Source of the DNA: Bifidobacterium pseudolongum subsp. globosum
GTDB lineage: Bacteria > Actinomycetota > Actinomycetes > Actinomycetales > Bifidobacteriaceae
Length of the DNA: 60,953 bases
Assembly (NCBI RefSeq): GCF_000741295.1
Contig: NZ_JGZG01000012.1
Span: 1 to 60,953, forward strand
Direction: 5' to 3'
The notes below the pieces were generated by a model. It was not told where the DNA came from and did not search any database. It worked only from the letters and a program-made list of their open reading frames with translations. Both the position numbers and the translations under genes were made by a program. Shown here one piece after another: positions 36,691 through 50,068 of this stretch (position 1 is the first letter of the stretch; each line of letters starts with the position of its first letter).

Positions 36691-37662
36691 TCACAACAGC
36701 CTGATGCGGCGCAGATTTTCCTTCACATGCGCGCAGCTCGACTGGAATTCGCGCAGTTCGGCGTCGCTGAGGTCGAAGTGCAGCACTTCCTCGACGCCGT
36801 TTGCGCCGATGACGCACGGCAGCGACGTGAAGAAGCCGCTTTCGCCGTAGTCGCCGGTCATGAGCGTCGAACACGGCGTGATGTAATGTTCGTTCGACAC
36901 GACGGCGCGCACAAGGCGCACGGCGGCGTCGGCCACCGCGAACTCGGTGCACTGTTTGCCGGCGTAGGTCACATATCCGCCATGCCGCGCCTCCTGCTCG
37001 ACCTGTGCCTCGTCGAATCCGAAGCGCTCCGGCTGTTCCTCCCTGAGCTGCGCGAGCGGCTTGCCGCCGAAGTTGACGGCGCTCCATGCGGCGAACATGC
37101 TGCTGCCGTGCTCGCCGAGCATGTAGGCGCAGATCGAATGCTGGTCGTAGCCGGTGGCGCGCGAGAGCGCATATTTGAGGCGGCTGGAATCGAGCGCCGT
37201 GCCGGTGCCGATGATGCGGTTCGGGTCCATGCCGGAGAGTTTCCAGATCTCGGTGGCGACGACGTCGCACGGGTTCGAGATGGTGATCCACACGCCGTCG
37301 AACCCCGCGTCGGCGATCGGCTTGATGAACGTCTTCGCGGTTTCCGTGGTGTAGAACAGTTCGCCATCGCGGTCCTTGCTCGCGAGGCTGACCTTGCCTG
37401 CGGCGTTGACGATGACGTCGCATTCGGCGAGCCGCGCATAGTCGTCGCCGCAGTTGACGAGCGCCACGTTGTGCGGGCAGAAGGCGAGCGAATCGCCCAG
37501 ATCCTGCACTTCGGCGGCGAGCTTGGCGCTGTGGTCCTCGTCTCCCGAGCACTGCTCCGTCATATACAGTTCGTCGCCAATGCCCTGCAGCACGAGGCTG
37601 TTCGCCACGTGCGCCCCCACATGCCCCATGCCGACGATGCCGATTTTCGTAACAGTGCCCAT
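36691..37662 (-). CDS. L-lactate / L-2-hydroxyisocaproate dehydrogenase family protein
   Basis: NAD-dependent 2-hydroxyacid dehydrogenase of 323 aa. It has the Rossmann motif KIGIVGMGHVGAHVAN, the ISNPCDVVATEIWKLSG segment, GTGTALDSSRLKYAL and the catalytic loop GEHGSSMFAAWSAV with the active-site histidine. The substrate loop (AAGKVSLASKDRD) differs from the AGxxQKxGETR pattern of true LDHs, and EQEARHGGYV resembles L-2-hydroxyisocaproate dehydrogenases, so bulky or aromatic 2-oxo acids are possible substrates. AAGGAGG lies before ATG 37662; upstream in-frame codons are ignored. Confidence 0.85.
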   Translation of the reverse strand: MGTVTKIGIVGMGHVGAHVANSLVLQGIGDELYMTEQCSGDEDHSAKLAAEVQDLGDSLAFCPHNVALVNCGDDYARLAECDVIVNAAGKVSLASKDRDGELFYTTETAKTFIKPIADAGFDGVWITISNPCDVVATEIWKLSGMDPNRIIGTGTALDSSRLKYALSRATGYDQHSICAYMLGEHGSSMFAAWSAVNFGGKPLAQLREEQPERFGFDEAQVEQEARHGGYVTYAGKQCTEFAVADAAVRLVRAVVSNEHYITPCSTLMTGDYGESGFFTSLPCVIGANGVEEVLHFDLSDAELREFQSSCAHVKENLRRIRLL

Positions 37663-37811
37663 GGTGTTCCTCCTTGATGGTTCGGTTGGATGGTTGCGCA
37701 CATTGTATGGGCGCTTCTGTTGCGTCCATGCGGGGCGCATGGGCGGCTCGCCGCTCGGTGAACAAAAAGGCCACATGGTGGACGGTCGCAGGGAGTGGGT
37801 ACACTGTCTCT

Positions 37812-37839
37812 TTGGCGTGTTTTCGCCCGCGGATAGAGA
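37812..37839 (+). promoter_or_regulatory. Candidate promoter of rpsO
   Basis: TTGGCG (37812-37817), a 16-bp spacer and TAGAGA (37834-37839), about 50 bp upstream of the rpsO start in the divergent spacer. Confidence 0.45.
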
Positions 37840-37890
37840 GCGCTCCGGCACAATGCCGGCGGCACCGCGCAGTGCAATAAGGAGGATGCC

Positions 37891-38160
37891 GTGGCATTGA
37901 CGGCTGAAGAAAAGCAGGACATCATCGCTAAGTACGCTACCCATGAGGGCGACACCGGCTCCCCGGAGGTTCAGGTCGCGCTGCTCACCAAGCGCATCGC
38001 GGACCTGACCGAGCACCTCAAGGAGCACAAGCACGATCACCACTCGCGTCGTGGTCTGCTGCTCATGGTCGGTGACCGTCGTCGTCTGCTTGATTACCTC
38101 AAGGGCGTTGACATCAACCGTTACCGTGACCTGATCGAGCGCCTGGGTCTGCGTCGATAA
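37891..38160 (+). CDS. rpsO: 30S ribosomal protein S15
   Basis: Small-subunit protein that binds 16S rRNA in the platform. The 89-aa sequence ([33 protein letters not shown], later [25 protein letters not shown]) is full length. It starts with GTG at 37891, preceded by AAGGAGG; an ATG five bases upstream is out of frame. pnp follows, the widely conserved rpsO-pnp pair, with a terminator in between. Confidence 0.98.
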   Translation: MALTAEEKQDIIAKYATHEGDTGSPEVQVALLTKRIADLTEHLKEHKHDHHSRRGLLLMVGDRRRLLDYLKGVDINRYRDLIERLGLRR

Positions 38161-38170
38161 GTCGTTCTTG

Positions 38171-38205
38171 AGCCCGAGCCCGGCACAGCCGGCTCGGGCT
38201 TTTTG
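38171..38205 (+). terminator. Terminator after rpsO
   Basis: AGCCCGAGCC (38171-38180) pairs perfectly with GGCTCGGGCT (38191-38200) and is followed by TTTTT. Confidence 0.92.
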
Positions 38206-38260
38206 CTGCCGCCGTGAGCGAAGTGGGCCGTGGCCCCGCCCCTCGCACCATGGCTGGTAT

Positions 38261-38266
38261 TACAAT
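38261..38266 (+). promoter_or_regulatory. Candidate -10 element of pnp
   Basis: TACAAT at 38261-38266 lies about 155 bp before the pnp start. The intervening leader is G+C-rich with short dyads, which would suit the post-transcriptional autocontrol known for pnp mRNAs. No clear -35 box. Confidence 0.4.
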
Positions 38267-38420
38267 GAGGCACTGGTGGAATCACGCGGCAAGCGGTCGG
38301 GCTGACCGCCTGCCACAGCGCGCGGACTGCGCGCGACATAATCACGGTCTTGCGGCGCACGAGCCGCGGGCCTGACGAGGATGTTTGTAGGAAACAGAAC
38401 AAAACAAAAGGAGGAACCCT

Positions 38421-40994
<2,574 letters not shown>

Positions 40995-41002
40995 TCTCGC
41001 GT

Positions 41003-41036
41003 AGCCCATGCACCTGTCTGCTGACAGGGCATGGGT
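41003..41036 (+). terminator. First hairpin after pnp
   Basis: GCCCATG...ACCTGTC pairs with GACAGG...CATGGGT around the loop TGCT, 9 bp after the stop. It has no T-run and may act together with the next hairpin. Confidence 0.6.
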
Positions 41037-41057
41037 TGCAATGAGCGGCCATGCTGG

Positions 41058-41091
41058 GGCCCTGTGCCATGATTGTGGCGCAGGGCCTTTT
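41058..41091 (+). terminator. Second, intrinsic terminator after pnp
   Basis: GGCCCTGTGCCA (41058-41069) pairs with TGGCGCAGGGCC (41076-41087; one G-U pair) and is followed by TTTT. Confidence 0.82.
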
Positions 41092-41253
41092 GCGTATCTT
41101 CGCAAAGCAATCCGGCGCCGCGCGCGGAAGAGGCGTTGCCCACGAGCTGGACAACGTTGTCAATACCCCGGCGGCGTTATGAGACAATGAAGCCCCAGTA
41201 TCGGCACGGCACCGCAGTGGCCGGCAATCAGTTGGCAAGGAGATACAAGAATC

Positions 41254-41859
41254 ATGAGTGGTTGGATCATCGCCCTCATCATCATCGCGCTCATCGTGGT
41301 GATCGGTGTGTGGATCATCGGCATCTACAACAGCCTCGTCGGCATGCGCAACCGCGTGGGCAACGGCTGGTCACAGATCGACGTACTGCTCAAGCAGCGC
41401 GCCGACCTGATCCCGAACCTCGTGGAGACCGTCAAGGGCTACGCAGGGCACGAGTCGGCCGTCTTCACGCAGGTCACGCAGGCGCGCGCCGGCGCGATGG
41501 CCGCGGCGAGCAACCCGAACGCGACGCTCGAACAGCGCGCCGCCGCCGAACAGCAGCTGAGCAACGCGATGGTCAACCTGCGCGCCACGGCCGAGGCGTA
41601 CCCGGACCTCAAGGCGAACCAGAACTTCATGGACCTGCAGGACCAGCTGCGCCAGATCGAGGACAAGATCGCCTACGCGCGCCAGTTCTACAACGATGTG
41701 GTGCTCAAGTACAACAACCGCATCATGCAGGTGCCCACCAACATCATCGCCGGCATGTTCCACTTCGTGCCCGCGCAGTACTTCGCCGCCGACGAACAGT
41801 CGCGCCAGGTGCCGCAGGTCAACTTCACGAACCCCGCCGCGCCGCAAGTGCGTTCCTGA
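41254..41859 (+). CDS. lemA: LemA family membrane protein
   Basis: The 201-aa protein has an N-terminal membrane helix (about 4-27), then the LemA helical core with the signature [39 protein letters not shown] and [21 protein letters not shown] near the C-terminus. Function is not established for the family; it is a membrane-anchored helical bundle with a predicted extracytoplasmic domain. AAGGAGA precedes the ATG. It lies 33 bp before a DUF2207 gene, a pairing repeatedly seen in Actinobacteria and Firmicutes. Confidence 0.94.
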   Translation: MSGWIIALIIIALIVVIGVWIIGIYNSLVGMRNRVGNGWSQIDVLLKQRADLIPNLVETVKGYAGHESAVFTQVTQARAGAMAAASNPNATLEQRAAAEQQLSNAMVNLRATAEAYPDLKANQNFMDLQDQLRQIEDKIAYARQFYNDVVLKYNNRIMQVPTNIIAGMFHFVPAQYFAADEQSRQVPQVNFTNPAAPQVRS

Positions 41860-41892
41860 ACCGCACCTGCGCCGCGCCACTAGGAGCGTCAC

Positions 41893-44079
41893 ATGAGGAC
41901 CACCACCAAATCCGCCGTACTGTCACTCGTCATGGGCGTCATCGTCACGGTGTTCGCCATGGGGTTGGGCTACCTGATCGCCACGGAAGGCAATTCGGCG
42001 GACCTGACCTACCGTTCGCTCGACTACGATGTGCAGGTCGAAGACAACGGCGACCTGCGCATCACCGAGACGGTGGACATCAAACTCGACAAGCGCGAGG
42101 ATTCCGACGACAACGTGAAGCCATGGCGGCAGCTGTACCAGACATACCAGCTGAAAAGCTCGAATTTGACGAACATCTCGGACATCAGCGTCAAGAATCT
42201 GAGCACGGGCCGCGAGTACACGGAGATCGCGCCGCAGAACCCGAGCGAAATCGGGGCGGGCGAGTGGAACGCGCGCTACGCGAACCACTGGTACATCGCC
42301 GACGTGACGTACGGCACCACGGACCCCGATCCGTACGTGCCGCAGGTCGACGGGCTCGACCCCGACGGCTCCGACGAGCGCACGGTGGAGATCGGATGGA
42401 ACATCCCCGTCACCGAGAAGGCGTCGAGCATGCGGTTCGAGATAGGCATGACCTGGCATGGTGTGAGCACCGCCTACAACGATGTGACGAAGTTCCAGTG
42501 GGAGCCGTTCGGCGAGAAGAACCAGACGCCGATCGGCGTGGTGCACGCCACCGTGCGCTTCCCGGCGGGCACGCCCGAAGACGAGTCGTGGGCGTGGTTG
42601 CATTACACCGGCAACTCCACGACCAAGCGCATCGACGACGGCCTCGAGTTCACCGCCTACAATGTGCCGGCCGGCGAATTCCTCGACCTCGTGGTGATGG
42701 TCGACTCCTCACACACGGTGGGCGTGGAACGCCGCGGCACCGGCGACGCCAAACAGCTCACCCTTGACGACGAGGCGCGCCAGGAGCGCGAATGGCACGA
42801 ACGCCAACAGCGGCGCGCCATCATCCAGCTCGTCATCTGGATCGTAATCGCCGTGTGCGGTGCGGCGCTGTGCGTGGCCGCGGTCATCAGCGCCGCACGC
42901 AGCATCAAGGCCGCCAAGTACACCGGGCAGATCGAATACTGGCGCGAACCGCCGGCGATGAGCCCCGGCGCGGCGGCGAAACTGTACAGTGTGCTCACCG
43001 GCAAAGGCGGCGACCTGAAGAACCGGCAGATGGCCGCGACCGTCATGTCGCTCGTGACCAAAGGCGCGATCGCCATCTACCCGGGCAAGGCCGAAACCTA
43101 CCGCGGCATCGACATGAGCCGCGTCGATTCGGCCGTGCTCGCCGGCATGCTCGCGCAGCAGACGGCCGAAGGCAAGAAGATCGGCAAGACGAGCACCGTG
43201 GTGATCAAGCCGCGCGCGCTCGCCCCGCACCATGAGGAACTCAACCTGTGCGAGTCGGAGGAGCGCATGCTGCGCCTGCTCACCGAAGCCTGCACGCGCC
43301 TGCATTCGCCCGTGTTCGACCTCAAGCAGATGAGCGATGCGTTCAAGAAGTGGACCGACGGCCACAAAGAGGTCGACAAGTTCACCACCGCGTGCGAGCG
43401 CGAACTCGACGAACTGCACGCCACACGCTCGGTGGGCGTGGCCGCGCGCACATGCGGCATCTTCGCGATGCTGCTGGGCGTGTTCAGCGCGATGTTCTTC
43501 CTGATCGTCAACAGCAATCTGGCGCTCGCGCTGTGCATCAGCGCCCCGATGACGATCATCGGCAGCGCCGCGCTCGTGATGAGCCGCACGACCGGCATCA
43601 CCGACGATGGGCAGGAATACGCGGGGCAGGTGCAGGGTCTGGTGCGCTACTTGGAGGACTTCAGCGAGTTCTCCGACCGCGGTGTGCTCGACGTGACGCT
43701 CTGGGGCCGGTATCTGGTGTATGCCACGGCGTTCGGCATCTCGAAGAAGGCGATGGAGCAGCTGCACGCCGCCTATCCGCAGATTGCCGACGCCGCGTGG
43801 CTCGACGACCATGCCTCGGGCTCCTCGTCGCTGCTGTACTGGTCCACACGCCCGTCCACGATCATCGGCGCTTCGGGCAGTGGATTCGTTGGCGGTGCGA
43901 TCGGCGGATTCTCGGGCGGCTTCGGCGACCTCGGCACACAGCTGAGCTCCGGCTTCGCCGCCGTCAGCTCCACAATCACGGCCGCGGCGCCGTCGAGCAG
44001 CTCGGGCGGCTCGTTCGGTGGCGGCGGTTTCGGCGGCTCGGGCGGCGGCTCGGGCGGCGGCTCATTCGGCGGACGGTGA
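41893..44079 (+). CDS. DUF2207 domain membrane protein
   Basis: The 728-aa protein has an N-terminal membrane helix (about 8-33), an extracytoplasmic DUF2207 beta-rich domain (about 36-270: LDYDVQVEDNGDLRITETVDIKL), a membrane helix near 315-335, a cytoplasmic middle region containing YWREPPAMSPGAAAKLYSVLTGKGG, two further helices near 515-560, and a C-terminal tail of Gly/Ser repeats (GGSFGGGGFGGSGGG). The family is unassigned functionally. AGGAG precedes the ATG. Paired with lemA and followed by a defective paralogue. Confidence 0.9.
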   Translation: MRTTTKSAVLSLVMGVIVTVFAMGLGYLIATEGNSADLTYRSLDYDVQVEDNGDLRITETVDIKLDKREDSDDNVKPWRQLYQTYQLKSSNLTNISDISVKNLSTGREYTEIAPQNPSEIGAGEWNARYANHWYIADVTYGTTDPDPYVPQVDGLDPDGSDERTVEIGWNIPVTEKASSMRFEIGMTWHGVSTAYNDVTKFQWEPFGEKNQTPIGVVHATVRFPAGTPEDESWAWLHYTGNSTTKRIDDGLEFTAYNVPAGEFLDLVVMVDSSHTVGVERRGTGDAKQLTLDDEARQEREWHERQQRRAIIQLVIWIVIAVCGAALCVAAVISAARSIKAAKYTGQIEYWREPPAMSPGAAAKLYSVLTGKGGDLKNRQMAATVMSLVTKGAIAIYPGKAETYRGIDMSRVDSAVLAGMLAQQTAEGKKIGKTSTVVIKPRALAPHHEELNLCESEERMLRLLTEACTRLHSPVFDLKQMSDAFKKWTDGHKEVDKFTTACERELDELHATRSVGVAARTCGIFAMLLGVFSAMFFLIVNSNLALALCISAPMTIIGSAALVMSRTTGITDDGQEYAGQVQGLVRYLEDFSEFSDRGVLDVTLWGRYLVYATAFGISKKAMEQLHAAYPQIADAAWLDDHASGSSSLLYWSTRPSTIIGASGSGFVGGAIGGFSGGFGDLGTQLSSGFAAVSSTITAAAPSSSSGGSFGGGGFGGSGGGSGGGSFGGR

Positions 44080-44085
44080 CGGAAG

Positions 44086-45810
44086 ATGGGATCTCATCGC
44101 ACTGCGCGCGCGGTCATCGCCGCGGCGGTCGTCACGGCGATCACCGCGGCCGTCGTGCTGATCATGGGCTTCGCCTAGCGTGGCGCGGGCGGCAACCGCG
44201 CGCAGGTCTCCTACAACGCCGTCGACATGCGCGCGCAGATGCTCGACAACGGCGACCTGCGCATCACGCAGACCTTCGACTACCGGCTGGAATCGCGCGG
44301 CACGCCGTGGCGCCAGATGTTCCAGCAGTACACGCTCAGTTCCGACCGCCTGACGACGATCAGCGACATCAGTGTCACCGATCTGACGACCGGCCGCACC
44401 TACACACAAGACACCGTGCATTCGCCGGGCAGCTACGGCGATGTGGGCTGGGACAGCACATGCGCCGGCCGTTGGTACATCGCCGACATCACACAGTCGG
44501 AATCGCATCCGGACCCTTTTGATCCTGAGCTCGACGCGCTCACCGCCACGGCCGTGGGCGAGCCGGCGCAGACGAAGGACGTGGAGATCGGGTGGAACAT
44601 CCCCTCGACGCGCTCGGCGAAGAGCATGCGGATCGAACTGGCGATGACGTGGCACGGTGTGGCCACGGCATATGACGACGTGGTGGCGCTCGAATGGGAG
44701 CCGTTCAGCGCGCTCAACAGCACGCCCGCCGCACGCGTGACCGGCACGTTCGCATTCCCCAAGGACATCAGCGAGTCGAACTCATGGGCGTGGCTGCACA
44801 CCGGCGCGGCGAGCGAGACGACGCGCCTTGACGATGGGTCGCTGCAGTTCACCGTGACCGACCTGCCGGGCGGCGAATACATTAACGTCGTCGTGATGGC
44901 GGAGCGGCAGCCGACGTCGGCTGTCTCGCGCGAGCAAGCGGGGCGGATGAAGCAGCGCATACTCGAACAGGAGCGGCGGGAGGCGCGGATCGCCAGCAAC
45001 GCCCGCCAGCGTGAGGCGCGCGGGCGGCTCGTCATCGGGCTCGCGCTGCTGCGCGCGTCCGAACGCATTGGCCTGCCCGTGTTCGACTTCGGGCAGATGC
45101 AGGCCGCGTTGAAGGATTGGCGCCAAGGCTACGCGTGGCTGCGTGGTTTTGAGGATGCCTGCAATGCGGAATACCAGGCGTTGCACGCCACCGTGCCGGT
45201 CGGTGTGGGCGCGCGCATGCTCGGGGGCGCGGCGATGATCGCCTCGTGGCTCACCGCGTTCATCTACACGGCGGCGGTGGGGCAGATTGCGCTCGCGCTT
45301 GTCATCTCGCTGCCGTTGCTGTTCGCCGCCACGTTCGCCGTGGCGATCAGCCCGAGGCAGGCGTTCACGGCGCAGGGCGAGGCGTATGCGGACCAGGTGG
45401 GCGGCCTGATGCGCTACATGGAGGATTTCAGCGAATTCGGCGACCGCGGCGTGTTCGACACTGTGCTGTGGGGTCGGTACATGGTCTATGCGGCGGCCTT
45501 CGGCATCAGCGACAAGCTCATGGAGCAGATGGAGCGCGCCTACCCGCAGCTCGCCGACCCGGAGTGGGCCAATGTGCACACGTCCAACGACAGCTTGGTG
45601 TATTGGTCTGCGCGCCGCCGCGCCACGCGGGCGCGCGGCGGCGCTTTTGGCATGCATGGCATGCATGCAGGTGGGTCGTTCGGTTCGATGGTCTCCAACA
45701 GCTTCTCGTCGGTGGGTTCCACGATCCGCGGCGCGATGCCGCAGTCGAGTTCAAGCGGTGGCCACAGCGGCAGCCGTCGTTCCGGCGGTGGGCGCGGCGG
45801 CGCACGGTAG
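44086..45810 (+). pseudogene. Second DUF2207 protein, broken by an in-frame TAG and an internal deletion
   Basis: From the ATG at 44086 the frame encodes a membrane helix (MGSHRTARAVIAAAVV...LIMGFA) and stops at TAG 44176-44178 (codon 31). The same frame then continues without interruption as a DUF2207 domain (MLDNGDLRITQTFDYRLE) to 45810. The part after the stop could restart at ATG 44227 (527 aa) but would lack its export helix. Compared with the neighbouring paralogue, about 150 residues holding the middle helix and the YWREPPAMSPG region are also missing between EARIASNARQREAR and ASERIGLPVFDFGQM. Probably a decaying duplicate. Confidence 0.8.
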
Positions 45811-45839
45811 GAGTCGCGCACTTTTGTGCGTGGCCATGA

Positions 45840-45867
45840 AAAAGTGGGAGCTGCAGCTCCCACTTTT
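45840..45867. terminator. Bidirectional terminator between the DUF2207 pseudogene and nrdF
   Basis: A perfect 28-bp palindrome (AAAAGTGGGAGCTG and its complement). A-tract and T-tract in the arms serve both strands. A second hairpin (ACTTTTT...AAAAAAGT, about 45893-45918) lies just after the nrdF stop on the minus strand. Confidence 0.9.
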
Positions 45868-45919
45868 CGCCTATATCCCCTCGAACACCTTCCACTTTTT
45901 GCCAAGGCGCAAAAAAGTG

Positions 45920-46906
<987 letters not shown>

Positions 46907-46920
46907 TCAGGTGGATTGGC

Positions 46921-49059
46921 TCAGAGCATGCACGAGACGCAGCCGGCCACTTCGGTGCCTTCGAGCGCCTGCTGGCGGATGCGGATGTAGTAGAGTGTCT
47001 TGATGCCCTTGCGCCACGCGTAGATCTGCGCCTTGTTGATGTCGCGCGTGGTGGCCGTGTCGGGGAAGAACAAGGTCAGCGAAAGCCCTTGGTCCACATG
47101 CCGGCTCGCTTCGGCGTAGGTGTCGATGATCGCCTTCCAGCCGATTGCATAGGCGTCCTGGTACAGGTCCAGGTTCTCGTTCGTCATGTATGGCGCGGGG
47201 TAGTACATGCGCCCGATCTTGCCCTCTTTGCGGATCTCGATCTTCGAGGCGATCGGGTGGATCGAACTCGTGGCGTGGTTGATGTACGAGATCGAGCCGG
47301 TCGGCGGCGCGGCCTGCAGGTTCTGGTTGTACAGCCCGCTTTGCAGCACCGCGCGCTGCAGGTCCGCCCAGTCTGCGGCTGTGGGCAGCGCCACACCGAA
47401 GCGCGCGAACAGCTCGCGCACCACCGGCGTGCGCGGCTCGAGCGTTTCGGTGCCATTTACATATCGGTCGAAGTAATTGCCCGCGCCGGCCGGCTTCGCG
47501 TAGGTGGAGCGCTCGAAGCCGCCGAACGCGCGGCCGCGCTCGCGCGCGAGCTCGTTCGACGCGCGGTAGGCGTGGTAGGCGATCGCCATGAAATAGCAGT
47601 TCGTGAAGTCGAGCGCCTCGGACGAGCCGTACATGATGCCCTCGCGCGCCAGGAACCCGTGCAGGTTCATCTGCCCCAGGCCGATCGCATGGCCCTCATC
47701 GTTCGCGCGGCGGATCGACGGCACGGAGTCGATTTGCGTGGCTTCGGCCACTGCGGTGAGTGCGCGGATCGCCGAGCGCACACTTGCCGCCAGGTCGCCG
47801 TCCATCGCCTTCGCGATGTTGAGCGAGCCCAGATTGCACGAGATGTCGCGCCCCACGTGTGCATAGCTCAGATCGGTGTTGTAGGTGCTCGGCTCCTGCA
47901 CCTGCAGGATCTCGGAGCACAGGTTGCTCATCGTGATGCGCCCGTCGATCGGGTTCGCGCGGTTCGCGTTGTCGGCGAACAGCAGGTACGGGTAGCCGGA
48001 TTCGAACTGCACTTCGGCGATCGTGGTGAACAACGCGCGCGCGTCGATCATGGTGCGGCGGATGCGCTCGTCGGCGAGCATCTCGTCATAGTGCGCGGTG
48101 ATGTCCACATCGGCGAACGGCATGCCCATCACGCGCTCCACGTCGTAAGGGCTGAACAGCGCCATCGGCTTGCGTTCCTTGGCCAGCTGGAACGTGATGT
48201 CGGGAATCACCACGCCCAGCGCGAGCGATTTGATGCGGATCTTCTCGTCGGCGTTCTCGCGCTTGGTGTCGAGGAACTTGAGGATGTCGGGGTGGTGTGC
48301 GCTCAGATACACGGCGCCGGCGCCTTGGCGCGCGCCGAGCTGGTTCGCGTAGCTGAACGAGTCCTCGAGCAGTTTCATGACCGGCACCACGCCGCTCGAC
48401 TGGTTCTCGATGTGCTTGATCGGCGCGCCCTCTTCGCGCAGGTTGCTCAGCAGCAGTGCCACGCCGCCGCCGCGTTTGCTCAACTGCAGCGCCGCGTTGA
48501 TGCCGCGCGCGATCGACTCCATATTGTCTTCGATGCGCACGAGGAAGCAGCTGACGGCCTCGCCGCGCTGCGCTTTGCCCAGGTTGAGGAACGTGGGGGT
48601 GGCGGGCTGGAAGCGCCCGAGCACGATCTCGTCGAGGAACCGCTCGGCTTCCTCTTCGTTTCCTGCGGCGAGCGCGAGCGCCACAGCCGCGGCGCGCTGC
48701 GTGAAGTCCTCGAGGTAGGTCGCGCCGTCGAATGAGCGCAGCGCGTACGATCGGTAGAACTTGAACGCGCCCACGAACGTGGCGAACTCGTGGCCCAGGC
48801 CGGCGGCGCGCGCGTAGAACGCGTCGAGGAACTCGGGGGAGTATTGCTCGAACACGGCGCGCTCGTAATAGTCGTGGTCGATCAGGTATTGCAGGCGTTC
48901 GGTTGTGCTGCCGAATCTCTGGGTGTTGGGATCCACGTGCGTGGTGATGAACGCGCGCACGGCGTCGCGGTCTTTGTCGAACTGTATGCGCCCGTCGCTG
49001 CCGTACAGATTGAGCATGGCGTTGAGCGCGTGGTAGTCCTGCTGTGGGTTCTGGGTCAT
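46921..49059 (-). CDS. nrdE: Class Ib ribonucleoside-diphosphate reductase alpha subunit
   Basis: Catalytic subunit reducing NDPs to dNDPs under aerobic-type class Ib chemistry. The 712-aa protein has an N-terminal region without an ATP cone (as expected for NrdE), the active-site segments [30 protein letters not shown] and [11 protein letters not shown], the radical-transfer region near the C-terminus and the redox pair in CVSCML at the end. The start codon overlaps the end of nrdI by 4 nt, and the product works with the adjacent NrdF, NrdI and NrdH. Confidence 0.97.
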   Translation of the reverse strand: MTQNPQQDYHALNAMLNLYGSDGRIQFDKDRDAVRAFITTHVDPNTQRFGSTTERLQYLIDHDYYERAVFEQYSPEFLDAFYARAAGLGHEFATFVGAFKFYRSYALRSFDGATYLEDFTQRAAAVALALAAGNEEEAERFLDEIVLGRFQPATPTFLNLGKAQRGEAVSCFLVRIEDNMESIARGINAALQLSKRGGGVALLLSNLREEGAPIKHIENQSSGVVPVMKLLEDSFSYANQLGARQGAGAVYLSAHHPDILKFLDTKRENADEKIRIKSLALGVVIPDITFQLAKERKPMALFSPYDVERVMGMPFADVDITAHYDEMLADERIRRTMIDARALFTTIAEVQFESGYPYLLFADNANRANPIDGRITMSNLCSEILQVQEPSTYNTDLSYAHVGRDISCNLGSLNIAKAMDGDLAASVRSAIRALTAVAEATQIDSVPSIRRANDEGHAIGLGQMNLHGFLAREGIMYGSSEALDFTNCYFMAIAYHAYRASNELARERGRAFGGFERSTYAKPAGAGNYFDRYVNGTETLEPRTPVVRELFARFGVALPTAADWADLQRAVLQSGLYNQNLQAAPPTGSISYINHATSSIHPIASKIEIRKEGKIGRMYYPAPYMTNENLDLYQDAYAIGWKAIIDTYAEASRHVDQGLSLTLFFPDTATTRDINKAQIYAWRKGIKTLYYIRIRQQALEGTEVAGCVSCML

Positions 49060-49487
49060 GGCTGGTCCTGTGGCTGGGTGCGGAAGAACTCGATGAGTCC
49101 TTTTCTTACGGCGCGCACGTCGGCGCTTGTGCCCATGAGCTCGAAGCGGTACATGAGCGGCACATGGCATTTGCGTGCGATGATGGGGCCGGCGGCGGCG
49201 TAGGCCGTGCCGAAGTTCGTGTTGCCGGCGGCGATGACCCCGCGGATCCATTGGCGGTTGGCGGGGTCGTTGAGGAACCGCTTGACCTGCACCGGCACGG
49301 CTTTGCCGGCCTCGCCGCCGCCGTATGTGGGGCAGATCAAAACAAATGGCTCATCAATGTGCAGGGCATCGTCGGCGGCGCGCAGCGGGATGCGCGCGGT
49401 GTGGATGCCGGCGCCTTCAAACGCGCAGTGCTCCACGAAGCGCGCCGTGTTGTTCGACGCCGACGAGAAATAGACGACGGCGGCCAT
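49056..49487 (-). CDS. nrdI: Flavodoxin-like protein NrdI
   Basis: Flavoprotein that supplies oxidant for assembling the NrdF metal cofactor. The 143-aa sequence shows the flavodoxin phosphate loop [17 protein letters not shown], the conserved [21 protein letters not shown] and [21 protein letters not shown]. Starts directly after the nrdH stop (no gap) and overlaps nrdE by 4 nt, indicating coupling. Confidence 0.96.
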   Translation of the reverse strand: MAAVVYFSSASNNTARFVEHCAFEGAGIHTARIPLRAADDALHIDEPFVLICPTYGGGEAGKAVPVQVKRFLNDPANRQWIRGVIAAGNTNFGTAYAAAGPIIARKCHVPLMYRFELMGTSADVRAVRKGLIEFFRTQPQDQP

Positions 49488-49754
49488 TTACTGAAGCAGT
49501 CCCTGGATCTTGTCGGGGCGGTAGCCGCTCCAGAAGTCCTGCAGCTCGGAGCCCTTGCTCACCATGACCACCGGCGCCTGCGTGAAGCCGGCTTCCTGCA
49601 GCAATGAGATGTTAGCCTCATTGATTTTGATTTCCCTGTAGTCCAGACCTATGCGGTTGAGTGCGCGCTCGGTGGCGGCGCACTGCTGGCAGTTGTCCTT
49701 GGTGTAGACGGTCACGTGCAGTGTGTGTGCGGTTTCCATGGTGAAAGTTGTCAT
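49488..49754 (-). CDS. nrdH: Glutaredoxin-like protein NrdH
   Basis: Electron donor for NrdEF. The 88-aa sequence has the redox motif in TKDNCQQCAATERAL (CQQC), the cis-proline region TQAPVVMVS and a C-terminal FWSGYRPDKIQGLL, which is the NrdH signature ending. A start five codons later (MET at 49739) is possible; neither has a good Shine-Dalgarno. First gene of the nrdHIEF operon, with NrdR-box-like sites directly upstream. Confidence 0.95.
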   Translation of the reverse strand: MTTFTMETAHTLHVTVYTKDNCQQCAATERALNRIGLDYREIKINEANISLLQEAGFTQAPVVMVSKGSELQDFWSGYRPDKIQGLLQ

Positions 49755-49758
49755 GTGA

Positions 49759-49806
49759 CCACCATATCTTGTGTCTGACAGTCAGTTAAGTCACTAGATG
49801 CAGTAG
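49759..49806 (-). promoter_or_regulatory. Two NrdR-box-like sites upstream of nrdH
   Basis: Box 1 at 49759-49774 (minus strand ACACAAGATATGGTGG) matches the NrdR consensus ACACWATATATWGTGT at 13 of 16 positions and adjoins the nrdH start. Box 2 at 49791-49806 (TCACTAGATGCAGTAG) matches at about 10 of 16. They are 32 bp apart, three helical turns, as in known NrdR operators. nrdR itself is not in the window. Confidence 0.65.
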
Positions 49807-49909
49807 TTGGGCCTGTGAGCAACGCCACAGTGTGCCGCAAATCGGTGTGGTGGCCGGTGCGCCGGCTATTGGCTCGGATGTGTCTATGTGGGATTTATCA
49901 CAGGACCCG

Positions 49910-49995
49910 CCGCGCACTTTTTTCCGGGCCGGAAAAAAGTGCGCGGGACACACCGGGGCTTGACACGATAGTGCGCGCTGGAGCGCGCACTATCG
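49910..49995. promoter_or_regulatory. Two large perfect dyads in the nrdH/aldo-keto reductase spacer
   Basis: Dyad 1: 18-bp arms at 49910-49927 and 49929-49946 (CCGCGCACTTTTTTCCGG and its complement) with one base between. Dyad 2: 14-bp arms CGATAGTGCGCGCT (49966-49979) and its complement (49982-49995) with GG between. Both contain AGTGCGCG/CGCGCACT. TTGACA (49960-49965) abuts the second dyad. Genes on both sides point away, so these are unlikely to be ordinary terminators. Confidence 0.6.
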
Positions 49996-50068
49996 CGGGG
50001 CAACCCAAAAATGTGGGGAGGCTGCTACCGTGGGGGCAGCATCACAATGGCCACCATAAGGAGAACAG

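Noticed and set aside
35372..36850. A 492-codon open frame across the repeat region and the membrane-protein gene
   Set aside because: Its first part is a translation of the alternating dyads (RIVR/YNPCA repeats) and its second part is an out-of-frame, arginine-rich shadow of the gene at 35901. It has no ribosome-binding site or coding character.
49910..49946. The first large dyad as a terminator of nrdH or the reductase gene
   Set aside because: Both genes are transcribed away from this point, and the T-run lies inside the stem rather than after it.
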